NCBI GenBank assembly: GCA_964510065.1
Contig: CAZEAC010000010.1
Location: 23,196 to 87,195 of the forward strand
Reading direction: 5' to 3'
DNA length: 64,000 nt
From: CAZEAC01 sp964510065
GTDB taxonomy: Bacteria > Bdellovibrionota_C > UBA2361 > CAIXSY01
The notes below the pieces were generated by a model. That model worked only from the letters and a program-made list of their open reading frames with translations, did no database searches and was not told where the DNA came from. This document shows positions 9,622 to 18,877 of the stretch, piece after piece. The first letter of the stretch is position 1, and each line of letters starts with the position of its first letter. The translations under genes and the position numbers were made by a program.

Positions 9622-10143
9622 ATGATTAGCACGGAGCGAATGCGATTAAATGACAGCTATGGCTCAGTAGTTGAAGATTGTCGAGGGGTGGAAACGGGGT
9701 CAAAGCTTGGCGAGAACATTGCGTATGCGTGTGTTCGCGCAATTCATTTTTTGACAAGAACTGGATCGCCGCCCTTGTTGCCAAGAGATTGTGCGGAAAG
9801 GGTTGCCGAGCGATTTGATAAGCTAGAAGTTGGTGAACAGGAAGCATTGCTCCGCGCAGTAACAAAAGCGGTGGTTGGAGCAATGGGCCCGCACCCAATA
9901 ACTTTGCGTGACGAGTGTGTTCTTTTTGCGGAAGCTGCGCTGGAAGCACTTCAAGCACAACCAAAACTTGCGATTCGGAACTTGTCTCCTGAAGAGAGAG
10001 CATTTCTCCGCACCTGGCTTTCGGGTGTCTGTGCCGGAGTAGAGCTCTCTCAGGAAGTTGCGCAGATCCGGAATCGGGCGGTGAGAGGCAGGGATAGAGA
10101 GACTGATTGGCCGTCGATGCCGCGCGGGTTTCGCCAGATTTAG
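9622..10143 (+). CDS. Hypothetical helical protein
   Basis: A 173-residue protein with an AAGGAG ribosome site ten bases before ATG 9622. It is predicted soluble, helical and without recognised motifs. The final 4 bases overlap the convergent recQ stop. The 257 bases upstream (9365-9621) show no other gene. No function can be assigned. Confidence 0.55.
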   Translation: MISTERMRLNDSYGSVVEDCRGVETGSKLGENIAYACVRAIHFLTRTGSPPLLPRDCAERVAERFDKLEVGEQEALLRAVTKAVVGAMGPHPITLRDECVLFAEAALEALQAQPKLAIRNLSPEERAFLRTWLSGVCAGVELSQEVAQIRNRAVRGRDRETDWPSMPRGFRQI

Positions 10144-11993
10144 TTCCCGAGTACTATCTTTAACACGTCATCCCCATACTTTCGAAGCTTGCTTTCGCCG
10201 ACTCCGCTTATCTTTGAAAGAGCCTGTTTGTTTTGTGGCTTGGCGGCAGCGATCTGTTGAAGGGTTGCGTCATGAAAAATTACGTACGCTGGTAAACCGA
10301 GCGATTCTGCGGTATTTCGACGCCAACTTCGTAGCTCTTCGAAGAGCGAAGTATCGTAGTCGACAGCTCCGGTTGCTTTCTTCTGCTTCTGGCGCTTCTC
10401 CCTGTCGAGTTTCGCCGTAAATATCGGCTTTCGAAGCATCACCGCTTCTTTGCTCTTAAGTACACGCTGTCCAGCAGGCGTGAGGGAGATTACGTTGAAG
10501 TGCTCGACCTCCTGCTTCCAAAGTCCCAGTCGAAGAAGCTCCTTACCATAAAAGAGCCACTCGGCGCGGCCATGCTCCTTGCCGATTCCGTAAGTGGAAA
10601 GTTCTTGATGGTCCCACTTCCGAACTTTTTCATTGTCGGCGCCGCAGATCACATCGACGATATGTTGTAAGCCAACTCGAAATCCGCTCTGCCTCTCGAT
10701 GCGCACTGCGCACGAGAGAAGTTTTAGCGCTTCGGTTGCAGCATCAAAAGTCTCACGTGGGGTAAGACAGTTATCACAGGCCCCGCATTGCACACGCGCA
10801 TCGCCATGTTCGTCTTTGTACGTTTCCCCGAAGTATCCCAGCAAGCTCACTCTCCGGCACTGTGCGCCTTCGCAATATTCAAGAAGTGCCGCAAGCTGGC
10901 GCTTGGCGACCATGCGCTCGTGATCATCGCTCATTTGCTCGATAAAGTGATGAATTTTTGCGGCATCTCCAGGGCTGTAAAGTAATAGGCATTCGCTCGG
11001 TGCTCCGTCGCGCCCGGCGCGTCCGGTCTCTTGGTAGTAGCTTTCAATGTTCTTGGGTAGGTCGTGATGAATCACGTAGCGTACATCCGGTTTATCAACT
11101 CCCATGCCGAACGCCACGGTTGCGGTAATGATCGAAACATCATCACGAATAAAACGCTCCTGACGCTTGTCGCGCTCGGCCGCGTCGAGGCCAGCGTGAT
11201 AGGCAAGGGTCTTGTGACCACGCGCAGTCAACTCTTTGGCTAGCTCTTCTGTGCGCTTGCGCGACATGCAGTAGATAATGCCGCTTTCGCCTTTATGTTC
11301 CTCAATGGTGTCGGTTATCTGCCGCACCGCATTGGCCTTGGGGAGTACCCGGTATGACAGGTTGGGCCGGTTAAAACTCGCCACAAAAACGCGTGGCTTG
11401 TGAAGACCGAGCTGCGAGATAATGTCGTCACGAACTCGTGGCGTTGCCGTCGCGGTAAGCGCCATGAGCGGGACCTTTGGAAAGCGATCGCGAAGAGTGG
11501 CCAGTTTTCGATATTCTGGTCGAAAATCGTGTCCCCATTCGGAAATACAGTGCGCTTCATCGATTGCGATAAGCGCTGGATTCCATCGAGCGAGCTGATC
11601 GAGCATGCCGTCGAGTAAAAGTCTTTCGGGTGCGAGGTAGAGGATCTTGTAGCCCCCCTGGTGAAGTTTTCTCCAGCGCTCACTGCTTTGCTCGTCCGAA
11701 AGCGAGGAGTTAAGCTGCGTCGCGGCGATGCCGGCTTCGGCGAGACCGTCGACCTGATCTTTCATAAGCGCAATAAGCGGCGAGACGACGACAGTAAGCC
11801 CCTCGCGCGCAAGTGCGCTCAATTGATAGCACAGTGATTTCCCCGCTCCGGTCGGAAGCAACGCCACGACGTCTTCGTTTGACAGGGACGCTTCGATAAT
11901 TTCTCGCTGCAACTCTCGAAAACTAGAGTAACCGAAATAGGTTTGGAGTAGGGACTCTAAGGGAGCTGATGTTGCTGCCAAGGTATCAGTCAT
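10140..11993 (-). CDS. recQ: ATP-dependent DNA helicase RecQ
   Basis: A full-length 617-residue RecQ. Ordered motifs are visible: FRELQREII (motif 0), LLPTGAGKSLCYQL (Walker A), IDEAHCISEWGHDFRPEY (DEAH box plus RecQ aromatic loop), ALTATATP, and GMGVDKPDVR with YYQETGRAGRDG in the second RecA lobe. The zinc-binding Cys set (CEGAQCRR, CGACDNC), a winged-helix domain and a C-terminal HRDC domain (from about residue 540) follow. It unwinds DNA in the RecF recombination and repair pathway. The frame stays open to 12077, but that part reads through a palindromic element, so ATG 11993 is preferred. Confidence 0.95.
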   Translation of the reverse strand: MTDTLAATSAPLESLLQTYFGYSSFRELQREIIEASLSNEDVVALLPTGAGKSLCYQLSALAREGLTVVVSPLIALMKDQVDGLAEAGIAATQLNSSLSDEQSSERWRKLHQGGYKILYLAPERLLLDGMLDQLARWNPALIAIDEAHCISEWGHDFRPEYRKLATLRDRFPKVPLMALTATATPRVRDDIISQLGLHKPRVFVASFNRPNLSYRVLPKANAVRQITDTIEEHKGESGIIYCMSRKRTEELAKELTARGHKTLAYHAGLDAAERDKRQERFIRDDVSIITATVAFGMGVDKPDVRYVIHHDLPKNIESYYQETGRAGRDGAPSECLLLYSPGDAAKIHHFIEQMSDDHERMVAKRQLAALLEYCEGAQCRRVSLLGYFGETYKDEHGDARVQCGACDNCLTPRETFDAATEALKLLSCAVRIERQSGFRVGLQHIVDVICGADNEKVRKWDHQELSTYGIGKEHGRAEWLFYGKELLRLGLWKQEVEHFNVISLTPAGQRVLKSKEAVMLRKPIFTAKLDREKRQKQKKATGAVDYDTSLFEELRSWRRNTAESLGLPAYVIFHDATLQQIAAAKPQNKQALSKISGVGESKLRKYGDDVLKIVLGN

Positions 11994-12035
11994 AGGACGT
12001 GGGCAGAGAGTAATGTAACGAAGGTGCGACTGTCT

Positions 12036-12104
12036 ACTCTGCGACCTCCGTGTCTCTGTGGTTTTTAAGGTATTCAAACCACAGAGACACAGAGGGTGCA
12101 GAGT
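12036..12104. repeat. 29-bp imperfect inverted repeat (CACAGAG-type palindrome)
   Basis: Arms 12036-12064 and 12076-12104 are reverse complements with 26 of 29 positions matching, separated by an 11-base loop. The core is tgtctctgtggttt and its complement. It sits just upstream of recQ, inside an apparent N-terminal extension of its frame. It has no T tract, so it is more like a mobile palindromic repeat than a terminator. Confidence 0.75.
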
Positions 12105-12242
12105 TAGTGTAAGAATACCCGGGATTGATGAGTCATTACCCGCCTACTCACTAACTGTTTAGTATCATTGTCTTTTTAATCCGCACGCTACTGCGGCAAA
12201 ATCGCATAACATTAGGGAATACGCGTGGTGGAGGGTGTCGGT

Positions 12243-12626
12243 ATGAGTTCTTCTTCAGCTTGTGATCTTCGAGGTCTCTCAAGTCCAGATACAGACACCC
12301 GTGTCTCCGCAGTGCGTAGCTTACTCGGCAGCAGCGTGCCCTCCGAGCGCCAGCTTATTTGCCAAGCGCTTCGCGATCGGCGTTATCAGGTTCGGCTTGC
12401 GGCCGCCGAAGCGTTAGTAAATGTCACTGAGCCGGAGATTATCGACGCTCTTATTATGGGCCTCGATGATTGGAACAATCATGTTCGCGCGGCTTGCGCG
12501 CTTGCGCTGGTTGGAGTTTCCGATCATCGTGCAATAAAGGCTCTTTATGAAGGCTTCCGCGATGACGATCATGAAGTCCGTGCGGCCTGCGCCCGAGCAA
12601 TAGGGGCGCTTCCCAAAGCTGCCTAG
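12243..12626 (+). CDS. HEAT-repeat protein
   Basis: A 127-residue all-helical protein built of about three HEAT repeats with the usual Asp/Val-Arg pattern (YQVRLAAAEALVNV, NHVRAACALALVGV, HEVRAACARAIGAL). This is the PBS-lyase-like HEAT type used as a protein-binding scaffold. GGAGGG stands nine bases before ATG 12243, which is preferred over the GTG at 12225. It stands alone between recQ and the beta-helix gene, and its partner is unknown. Confidence 0.75.
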   Translation: MSSSSACDLRGLSSPDTDTRVSAVRSLLGSSVPSERQLICQALRDRRYQVRLAAAEALVNVTEPEIIDALIMGLDDWNNHVRAACALALVGVSDHRAIKALYEGFRDDDHEVRAACARAIGALPKAA

Positions 12627-12872
12627 TTTGCTGATATCACTGCGTGAGGCAAGCAGTCAGCCAAACCGTGGCCGAAATCGGCAAGTCCCCAGAAGTGCGC
12701 TAAGATTCAATAGTATCCCGGCTATGCTCATAACGGCTCATTTTGTGGGAATAGTTCTTGCAGCCTTTGATTTGAGCGAAGATTCGAATGGAGAGTTCTT
12801 GCAGCTACCTTTGGAAACGGTAATGCTATCAAAATATTACTGAAATTTTCTGCGAACGCGTAGAAGCATACC

Positions 12873-14879
12873 ATGCGGAGCGAGAGCAAAGTGAAGCCAA
12901 CTGATAAAATTACAAATGAGGCAGGTTTTTTACGGAAGTATTTTCGTAGCTACGCAAGGTCTCTCTTAGTCGGAATTTTGGCAATTCTATTACCGTGTGC
13001 CTGCTTTGCCGCGGATTTTTTTATTGATGGACCAAACGGCGCATCCTCGGATTCAAATCCCGGGACTGAGGCGTTTCCATGGCGAACGATAAGTAAAGCG
13101 AATAGCACGTTACGAGCTGGTGATACTGTTCATATCAAGGCGGGCACCTACAACTCGTATATTAATCCAGTTAATTCGGGTAATGCCACTTCGCGAATAA
13201 CCTACAAAAGCTTTGTCAGGCCCGGGAGCAGCGCCGCTGATGAGGTTATAATTTCGAATACGCGCTACGCCATATTTTTTGATGGCAAGGACTATGTCAC
13301 GGTCATTGGGATAAAAGCGACTTTATGCACGCAGTTTGTCGTTCTCACCAATCAGGCAAGTAACAACCAGATCATAGATAGTAGCTTTTATATACCTTCG
13401 GACCCAAATCAGTGGCCCAATTCCTTCATTGCTCAGGGCTCGCAGTATAATCACCTCTTACGCGTTCGTTTTGAACGGGGTGGTTTTTGCCGAAGTAGCG
13501 ATCATGAAGATCAAGGAGCAGTGCTTGATATTGGAGATGAATCAAGCATAGATCTCACCCGCTTCAATCTTATTGAGAATAGCGAGTTCTACCATGGTGG
13601 GCACCATGTCATCGGACTGTATGGTGAATCGAATACCTTCCGAAATAATTACCTGCATAATGAAAATTGGGCCGACGGAATTAGCACCTCCGATAAGCGC
13701 GGAAATCGAGCCCTCTATCTTAATGGGCAAGAGGGCAATACGGGAAAAAATCTAATCGAGGGAAATCGCTTCGGATATTCGGGAAAGCCATGTGATTATG
13801 ACAATCCTGACGGAAGCAATCGCTACGGGCCCTCAGGCATCGTTGCGATTTCAACTCCGCAGAATATTTTCCGTTACAATAGTGTTTACTACGGTTTTGC
13901 GTACGGCGTTGGCACCAGCGCTTATTCTGGTTATACAGCCGGACGACAAAATCGATTTTATCACAACACTTTTTTTGCGAATGGGCACAACATCCCTTCG
14001 GCGTATTTGGGAGGCGGTGAGGACTGCGCCTTCCAATTTCGAAAGGTGACAAATGTCGAAAATGTGTTGGTTTCTAACCTTTTCTTCTCACATCGAAATC
14101 TCTATCGCTACCATGAGTCGGCTGTCGCCTCGACGCAAGGCTTCGTCAACAACTACAATGGAGACAGCCAAGGCGATCCGCGCTTCGTCGGTAACCCGAG
14201 TATCGATCCACCCACGGACGTCTCAGGATATGATTTTAGAAATCAGGCTGCTCCCGATCTGCGCCTGACTCTGACGAGCCCCGCGAAGAATTTTGGGCCG
14301 GTGGCTACCACGGTGTCGTCTACTGATTCAGGGGCGGGCGTTTCTCTCCTTGTCACAGATGCCGCCAAACTTGGTGCCGTCGCGGCTGCGCCCGCTGGGC
14401 TTCTGCAACCACTTTGGATCGCGGTCGGATCGGAGAGTAATGTGGGCCAGATCGCATCAATTTCGGGCAATACTGTGACGCTTCGATCCGCAGTGTCTCG
14501 GACGGCGGGTGCTTCTATCTGGATTTTAAAAAACCTGACTACGGTCGCGGCTGCCGACTCGGGAGCAGGTCTCACGCTTGTTCTTGCTGATGCCAGCTAT
14601 TTTCAGGATGGCACCAAAGCGCCGCCGGGTACTGTTGAGGCCGATTGGATATCGGTTGGGACTAAAGCGAACCATGTACAGATTACTCAGATTTCTGGAA
14701 ACACAGTGACTTTGTCGCAATCGATAACCCGAAATGACAATGATCCAGTCTGGCTCTTTAAGAAGTCAGACGGCGAGCAGGTCTTTCAAGGTTCAGCTCC
14801 TGATGCCGGTGCTTTTGAATACTCTGAAGATTCTACGCCAGGAACACCTGCTGCGCCGCAGAATTTGAAGGTCAATTAG
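12873..14879 (+). CDS. Secreted right-handed beta-helix protein with duplicated C-terminal module
   Basis: A 668-residue exported protein. A long n-region (about 27 residues) precedes a hydrophobic core and a cleavage site near CFA-AD at residue 47. The mature start DFFIDGPNGASSDSNPGTEAFPWRTISKA, of which the parts FPWRTI and AGDTVHIKAGTY are characteristic, marks the DUF1565/parallel beta-helix class of carbohydrate-active proteins, followed by Asn-rich coils (to about residue 470). The C-terminus carries two tandem copies of a 75-residue module (about 480-554 and 556-631, each with DSGAG and ISGNTVTL). These proteins bind or cleave polysaccharides; lyase activity is not provable here. Ribosome site is weak. 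Confidence 0.75.
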   Translation: MRSESKVKPTDKITNEAGFLRKYFRSYARSLLVGILAILLPCACFAADFFIDGPNGASSDSNPGTEAFPWRTISKANSTLRAGDTVHIKAGTYNSYINPVNSGNATSRITYKSFVRPGSSAADEVIISNTRYAIFFDGKDYVTVIGIKATLCTQFVVLTNQASNNQIIDSSFYIPSDPNQWPNSFIAQGSQYNHLLRVRFERGGFCRSSDHEDQGAVLDIGDESSIDLTRFNLIENSEFYHGGHHVIGLYGESNTFRNNYLHNENWADGISTSDKRGNRALYLNGQEGNTGKNLIEGNRFGYSGKPCDYDNPDGSNRYGPSGIVAISTPQNIFRYNSVYYGFAYGVGTSAYSGYTAGRQNRFYHNTFFANGHNIPSAYLGGGEDCAFQFRKVTNVENVLVSNLFFSHRNLYRYHESAVASTQGFVNNYNGDSQGDPRFVGNPSIDPPTDVSGYDFRNQAAPDLRLTLTSPAKNFGPVATTVSSTDSGAGVSLLVTDAAKLGAVAAAPAGLLQPLWIAVGSESNVGQIASISGNTVTLRSAVSRTAGASIWILKNLTTVAAADSGAGLTLVLADASYFQDGTKAPPGTVEADWISVGTKANHVQITQISGNTVTLSQSITRNDNDPVWLFKKSDGEQVFQGSAPDAGAFEYSEDSTPGTPAAPQNLKVN

Positions 14880-14990
14880 TAGCGCTTGCTGTGCTGTCGC
14901 GGATGAAAGCGCAGTTAAGCTGCTTTGCCTTTGGGATCGAAGGTGCCGCTGCTCAAGCTTGAAGGCTCGTCACTAATTCAATGTCAGGGC

Positions 14991-15866
14991 TCAATAATTC
15001 TGCTCTTCGAGAAGCTTGAGTAGGTAGCGTCCGTATGAGTTATTCTTGTAACTGAGCCCGATCTTCTGTACTTCCGCGCTTGTGATGTAGCCTTGCCGCC
15101 AGGCGATCTCTTCGAGACAGGCAACCACCAGGCCTTGGCGCTCCTCGATGGTTTGAATAAACACGGAGGCTTGAAGTAGCGATTCGTGTGTTCCGGTGTC
15201 GAGCCAGTCAATTCCACGCCCCAGCTTTTCAACGGCAAGCTTTTTCTTTGTAAGGTATGCACGATTGACATCAGTGATTTCGAGCTCACCTCGTGGCGAA
15301 GGCTTCAATTCGGCGGCAATTCTTACTACATCGTTATCGTAAAAATAAATTCCGGTCACGGCATAGGGCGAACGGGGCTGTGGTGGTTTCTCTACGATAT
15401 CTATCGGTTCACCTTTCTCGTTGAATTCGACGACGCCGTAACGCTCGGGATCGCGGACGATATAGCCGAAAATAGTCGCCCCTTCTTTTCGTGCGGCGCC
15501 CCGGCGAAGCGATTCGGGAAAACCATGACCAAAAAAGATATTGTCACCAAGCGCTAAGCTTACCGAGTCCTTACCGATAAACTCTTTACCGATAATAAAC
15601 GCCTGCGCCAGCCCATCAGGACTAGGCTGTACCGCGTACGAAAAGTTCAGGCCCCAGGTCTTGCCATCGCCTAACAGCCGTACAAAAGCTTCCTGTTCGT
15701 GTGGTGTAGTAATTATAAGAATATCGCGAATTCCGGCGAGCATGAGGCTCGAGAGCGGATAATAAATCATCGGCTTGTTGTAGACAGGCACAAGCTGCTT
15801 GCTCACCGCTTTGGTGATTGGATGAAGCCGAGTTCCGGTACCGCCGGCGAGTATTATTCCTTTCAT
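14991..15866 (-). CDS. rfbA: Glucose-1-phosphate thymidylyltransferase
   Basis: A 291-residue RmlA/RfbA enzyme that makes dTDP-glucose from dTTP and glucose-1-phosphate, the first step to dTDP-L-rhamnose and other surface sugars. Visible motifs are GGTGTRLHPIT (nucleotide loop), KQLVPVYNKPMIYYP, LGDNIFFG, VEKPPQPRSPYAVTG and WLDTGTHESLL, all typical. The start at 15866 (MKGIILAGG) fits the family; the frame extends to 15902. The remaining rhamnose genes are not adjacent. Confidence 0.95.
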   Translation of the reverse strand: MKGIILAGGTGTRLHPITKAVSKQLVPVYNKPMIYYPLSSLMLAGIRDILIITTPHEQEAFVRLLGDGKTWGLNFSYAVQPSPDGLAQAFIIGKEFIGKDSVSLALGDNIFFGHGFPESLRRGAARKEGATIFGYIVRDPERYGVVEFNEKGEPIDIVEKPPQPRSPYAVTGIYFYDNDVVRIAAELKPSPRGELEITDVNRAYLTKKKLAVEKLGRGIDWLDTGTHESLLQASVFIQTIEERQGLVVACLEEIAWRQGYITSAEVQKIGLSYKNNSYGRYLLKLLEEQNY

Positions 15867-15949
15867 GTCGGTATAATCTGTCAAACTAGCGTAATTTTGC
15901 AAGGCGCGCTACGCTGCTTCGGTGCTAATTTCATCGAGATAATCTTCTC

Positions 15950-16915
15950 ATGTTTATTTCAATACTACTTATACTCTTAGGTTTGGTCCTTCTCGCTGGC
16001 GGAGGTGAACTACTGGTTCGCGGCGCAGTTGGAATTGCTCGGCGCCTTGGTCTTTCGGCGGCAGTCATTGGGCTTACTGTGGTTGCGGCGGGCACCTCAG
16101 TTCCGGAATTGGCCGTCAGCGCGCTTTCGGCGATGCAAGACAAGACAGATCTTGCGATTGGCAATGTAGTAGGGTCGAACATTTTTAATATTACCTTTAT
16201 TATGGGAATTGCCGCGCTTCTCACCCCGCTTGCAATTACACATGGAATGATTCGTCTAGAGTACCCTGTGATGCTGTTCGCGAGCTTTCTCGCTGTCTTT
16301 ACTTTCTACGACGGAGTGTTTGACCGGAGCGAGGCGGCGCTTTTTGTCGGGTTCTACGTTATGTTTACTGCTTACTTGGTGAGGCTTGTTAGGAAGGAGC
16401 AGACGAGCAAGGATGCGGCCGAGCTCAGGGGCGAATTCGAGACTCTCGAGCGTCCGCTAGAGAGCGATCTTTCTCTAGGCCGTGCTCTTTTTTTGGTCCT
16501 TACGGGCGTGCTCTTGCTTGCCGGTGGCGCTGAACTCACAGTTCGTGGTGCGGTTGAGATCGCGCGCGTATTAGGGATGTCCGAGCGAGTTATTGGTCTT
16601 ACCATTGTCGCTTGTGGAACGTCTCTTCCTGAAGTCATAACTTCGATTGTCTCTGGGATTCGCGGTCGCGATGATATCGCAGTAGCAAACGTAGTTGGAT
16701 CAAATCTCTTCAATATTCTTGTGATTTTGGGAATCTCCGGATTAGTTCACCCATTACAAGTTGCGCCGCAAACTCAGAACGCTGATGTATATTGGATGCT
16801 CGGAACGGCTTTGTTGGCTTTTCCACTGCTGGTAAGTGGCAAAAAAGTAACCCGTGCCGAAGGTGCATTACTCATTGTTGTATTCTTTAGTTATATCTTT
16901 TGGGTGTTGCAGTGA
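15950..16915 (+). CDS. Na+/Ca2+ exchanger family antiporter (YrbG-like)
   Basis: A 321-residue inner-membrane protein with about ten helices arranged as two inverted halves. Each half begins with LLAGG and holds the ion-binding alpha repeat: AAGTSVPELAVS with GNVVGSNIFNI in the first, and ACGTSLPEVITS with ANVVGSNLFNI in the second. The acidic Glu residues of GTSxPE are the Ca2+ ligands in this family. It overlaps prmC by four bases (GTGA), suggesting translational coupling. Confidence 0.9.
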   Translation: MFISILLILLGLVLLAGGGELLVRGAVGIARRLGLSAAVIGLTVVAAGTSVPELAVSALSAMQDKTDLAIGNVVGSNIFNITFIMGIAALLTPLAITHGMIRLEYPVMLFASFLAVFTFYDGVFDRSEAALFVGFYVMFTAYLVRLVRKEQTSKDAAELRGEFETLERPLESDLSLGRALFLVLTGVLLLAGGAELTVRGAVEIARVLGMSERVIGLTIVACGTSLPEVITSIVSGIRGRDDIAVANVVGSNLFNILVILGISGLVHPLQVAPQTQNADVYWMLGTALLAFPLLVSGKKVTRAEGALLIVVFFSYIFWVLQ

Positions 16916-17781
16916 GCGCGGACAATCGGTGTAGCGTAGGTAAGTTTCTTGCTGAAATACGCGCAGAACCGAATACTTCCGCAATATCTGAACTTGATGT
17001 CGCGCTTTTGATCGAAAAAGTCACGGGGTGGACAAGGCTTGATCAAATAGCCTATCCGGAGCGTGAGATTCAAAGTGAAGCGGTAGGCCAATTGCGCGAG
17101 CTTATACGGCTCCGAAAGTCCGGGACCCCGCTTGCCTATCTCACGGGCAACCGCGAATTTTGGGGTTTGGACTTCAAGGTTAGTGAAGCCGTACTAATTC
17201 CACGCCCCGAGACAGAGCTTATAGTTGAGCTTTGCGTGAAATTTCTTATGCAGACTTCCGAGCCAACGTTGGGCCTCGATTGCGGAACCGGGTCTGGTTG
17301 TATTGCGATCTCAATTCTTCACGAGACTAAGCGACGTCAGACTGTACGAATGCTTGCGCTCGACCTGTCACAAGCCGCACTTGTGCTTGCCCGTAAGAAT
17401 GCAGAAGTCCATCAGGTGCTCAATCAAGTGTCGTTTCTTCGCTCGAACTGGTGCGAAGCCCTTTCCGAAAAAAGTAGATTCGATTTTATCGTAAGTAATC
17501 CGCCCTATATTGCGGATGGCGATCCAAACGTCTCGGAAGATACCCACGCTGAACCACGCCATGCGCTCTATTCCGGTGCACGTGGAACTGAAGCGTTAGA
17601 GCTGCTTTTTGCGCAGTGCGAAAAGCGTCTCAAGGTAGGCGGCGCTGCCTTTCTTGAATGCGGCGCGATGCAGGGCGAAGAGCTTCTAAGGTATGCTCGA
17701 ACATTTTCGACGTTGCGCGCCACTGTGCACAAAGATCTCGCAGGGCTTGATCGAGTCGTTGAAATTAGAAAAATACGCTAA
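16912..17781 (+). CDS. prmC: Peptide chain release factor N5-glutamine methyltransferase
   Basis: A 289-residue S-adenosylmethionine-dependent methyltransferase that modifies the Gln of the GGQ motif in release factors. The helical N-terminal domain (GTPLAYLTGNREFWGLDF) and the catalytic domain with LDCGTGSG (SAM loop) and VSNPPYI (substrate-binding NPPY) are plain. I prefer GTG 16912, which overlaps the preceding stop codon; TTG at 16900 is an alternative. The 3' end overlaps the convergent outer-membrane gene by 17 bases. Confidence 0.92.
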   Translation: MSADNRCSVGKFLAEIRAEPNTSAISELDVALLIEKVTGWTRLDQIAYPEREIQSEAVGQLRELIRLRKSGTPLAYLTGNREFWGLDFKVSEAVLIPRPETELIVELCVKFLMQTSEPTLGLDCGTGSGCIAISILHETKRRQTVRMLALDLSQAALVLARKNAEVHQVLNQVSFLRSNWCEALSEKSRFDFIVSNPPYIADGDPNVSEDTHAEPRHALYSGARGTEALELLFAQCEKRLKVGGAAFLECGAMQGEELLRYARTFSTLRATVHKDLAGLDRVVEIRKIR

Positions 17782-18799
17782 GGCCCGAGCGAACTCTCCA
17801 AGCATTTTCAACGCTGCCACTTGCATCACCGCTTGAGTCTATCGCGAAATCGATACCAAGATTAAAGGCCCAAGAGTCTCCCGAGCTATAAATCACTTCG
17901 GGACCGACGAGTATAGTGTTATACGCCGAATCGTCCAATACAGCCCCGTTTTGCCTATCATGCGCTTTGCTTTCGCCCGAAAGCGCCGCGCGCAATGCCA
18001 CCGAATTTTCATCCCATGTTGAGACAAAATACCCCGGGCCAACATCCCAAACATAATCATCGGCAAACTGGTAATTAAAACTGCCCTCGGTCCGTTTAGT
18101 GTATTGAAAGCTGCCCAGAAAAAACGCCCGATCATATCGCGCGAACGTGTGCGCGCCAAAAACATAGTCGTAAGAGCCCGATCCGGTGGTGAGCCCGCGA
18201 CCAGAAACCCCTGCTGCAGGAGAGATCGGATGATGATGGGAGAGTATGTGATCATGTTCGTCCTCACCTTCATGGGCCTGTTCTTCGTTATGGCCGTCCT
18301 CTTCAGTGCGGGCGTTCTGGCTAAAGTTCGAGGCATCACCGGTTGGGAATTCAATTCCAGCGTACACGCCGGAAGAGATCTTCAAGTTTGCGCCGTGATA
18401 TGAGGGAAGCTTTGCCTTCGCGATGAGGGAAATATCGCTAAACCCCGACTCGGTCTCGTCACCGGCTTTGGCTCCGCTAAATTTATCGTAAAGATGGGGA
18501 ATAGAAATGGCCGCACCCCAGAAATCGTCGGATTGATAGCCGATGGTGAGGTGGACGGTATTACTCCTTTCGACGCGCTCGGCGTCAGCCTCGTGGTCAG
18601 GACCAGCTTTAAAGTCATCGTACTGTTCGTTAACGGACGCGCTCCACGACTGTTTGCGCTGTGAGAGCAGCTCCGAAGCGCTAAAAAGCGCGCAGGGATC
18701 GCAGGCGTACGCACCTGCAGGAAAGATAGTGCCTATGCAAGCGCAACTTGAAAGAGACAAAAAAAGAAGTGAATGTTTGCGGCAATTCTTCGTCTTCAT
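17765..18799 (-). CDS. Probable outer-membrane beta-barrel with His/Glu-rich loop
   Basis: A 344-residue exported protein. After a signal peptide (possible lipobox LSSC at Cys19, or cleavage near AYA) the mature part starts CDPCALFSA. Alternating hydrophobic beta strands and a final aromatic SGLSVFF, with terminal Phe, are hallmarks of proteins inserted by the Bam complex. A central loop near residues 165-195 is rich in His, Glu and Asp (GHNEEQAHEGEDEHDH, then SHHH), suggesting metal binding. It is separated from the Ca2+ exchanger gene only by prmC, on the opposite strand. The substrate is unknown; metal uptake or sensing is a guess. Confidence 0.65.
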   Translation of the reverse strand: MKTKNCRKHSLLFLSLSSCACIGTIFPAGAYACDPCALFSASELLSQRKQSWSASVNEQYDDFKAGPDHEADAERVERSNTVHLTIGYQSDDFWGAAISIPHLYDKFSGAKAGDETESGFSDISLIAKAKLPSYHGANLKISSGVYAGIEFPTGDASNFSQNARTEEDGHNEEQAHEGEDEHDHILSHHHPISPAAGVSGRGLTTGSGSYDYVFGAHTFARYDRAFFLGSFQYTKRTEGSFNYQFADDYVWDVGPGYFVSTWDENSVALRAALSGESKAHDRQNGAVLDDSAYNTILVGPEVIYSSGDSWAFNLGIDFAIDSSGDASGSVENAWRVRSGLSVFF

Positions 18800-18877
18800 A
18801 TCCGTTAAATTCTATATTAATTTCGCGTAAAGTCGCAATTTCTCCCCAAAAAAAACATTCTGTGGTACAACGTCTCA

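Noticed and set aside
12036..12077. N-terminal extension of RecQ to 12077
   Set aside because: The extra 28 residues are encoded by a palindromic repeat and do not match RecQ; ATG 11993 begins the family sequence.
12628..12843. 71-codon open frame after the HEAT gene
   Set aside because: No ribosome site, alternative start, no recognisable features; treated as intergenic.
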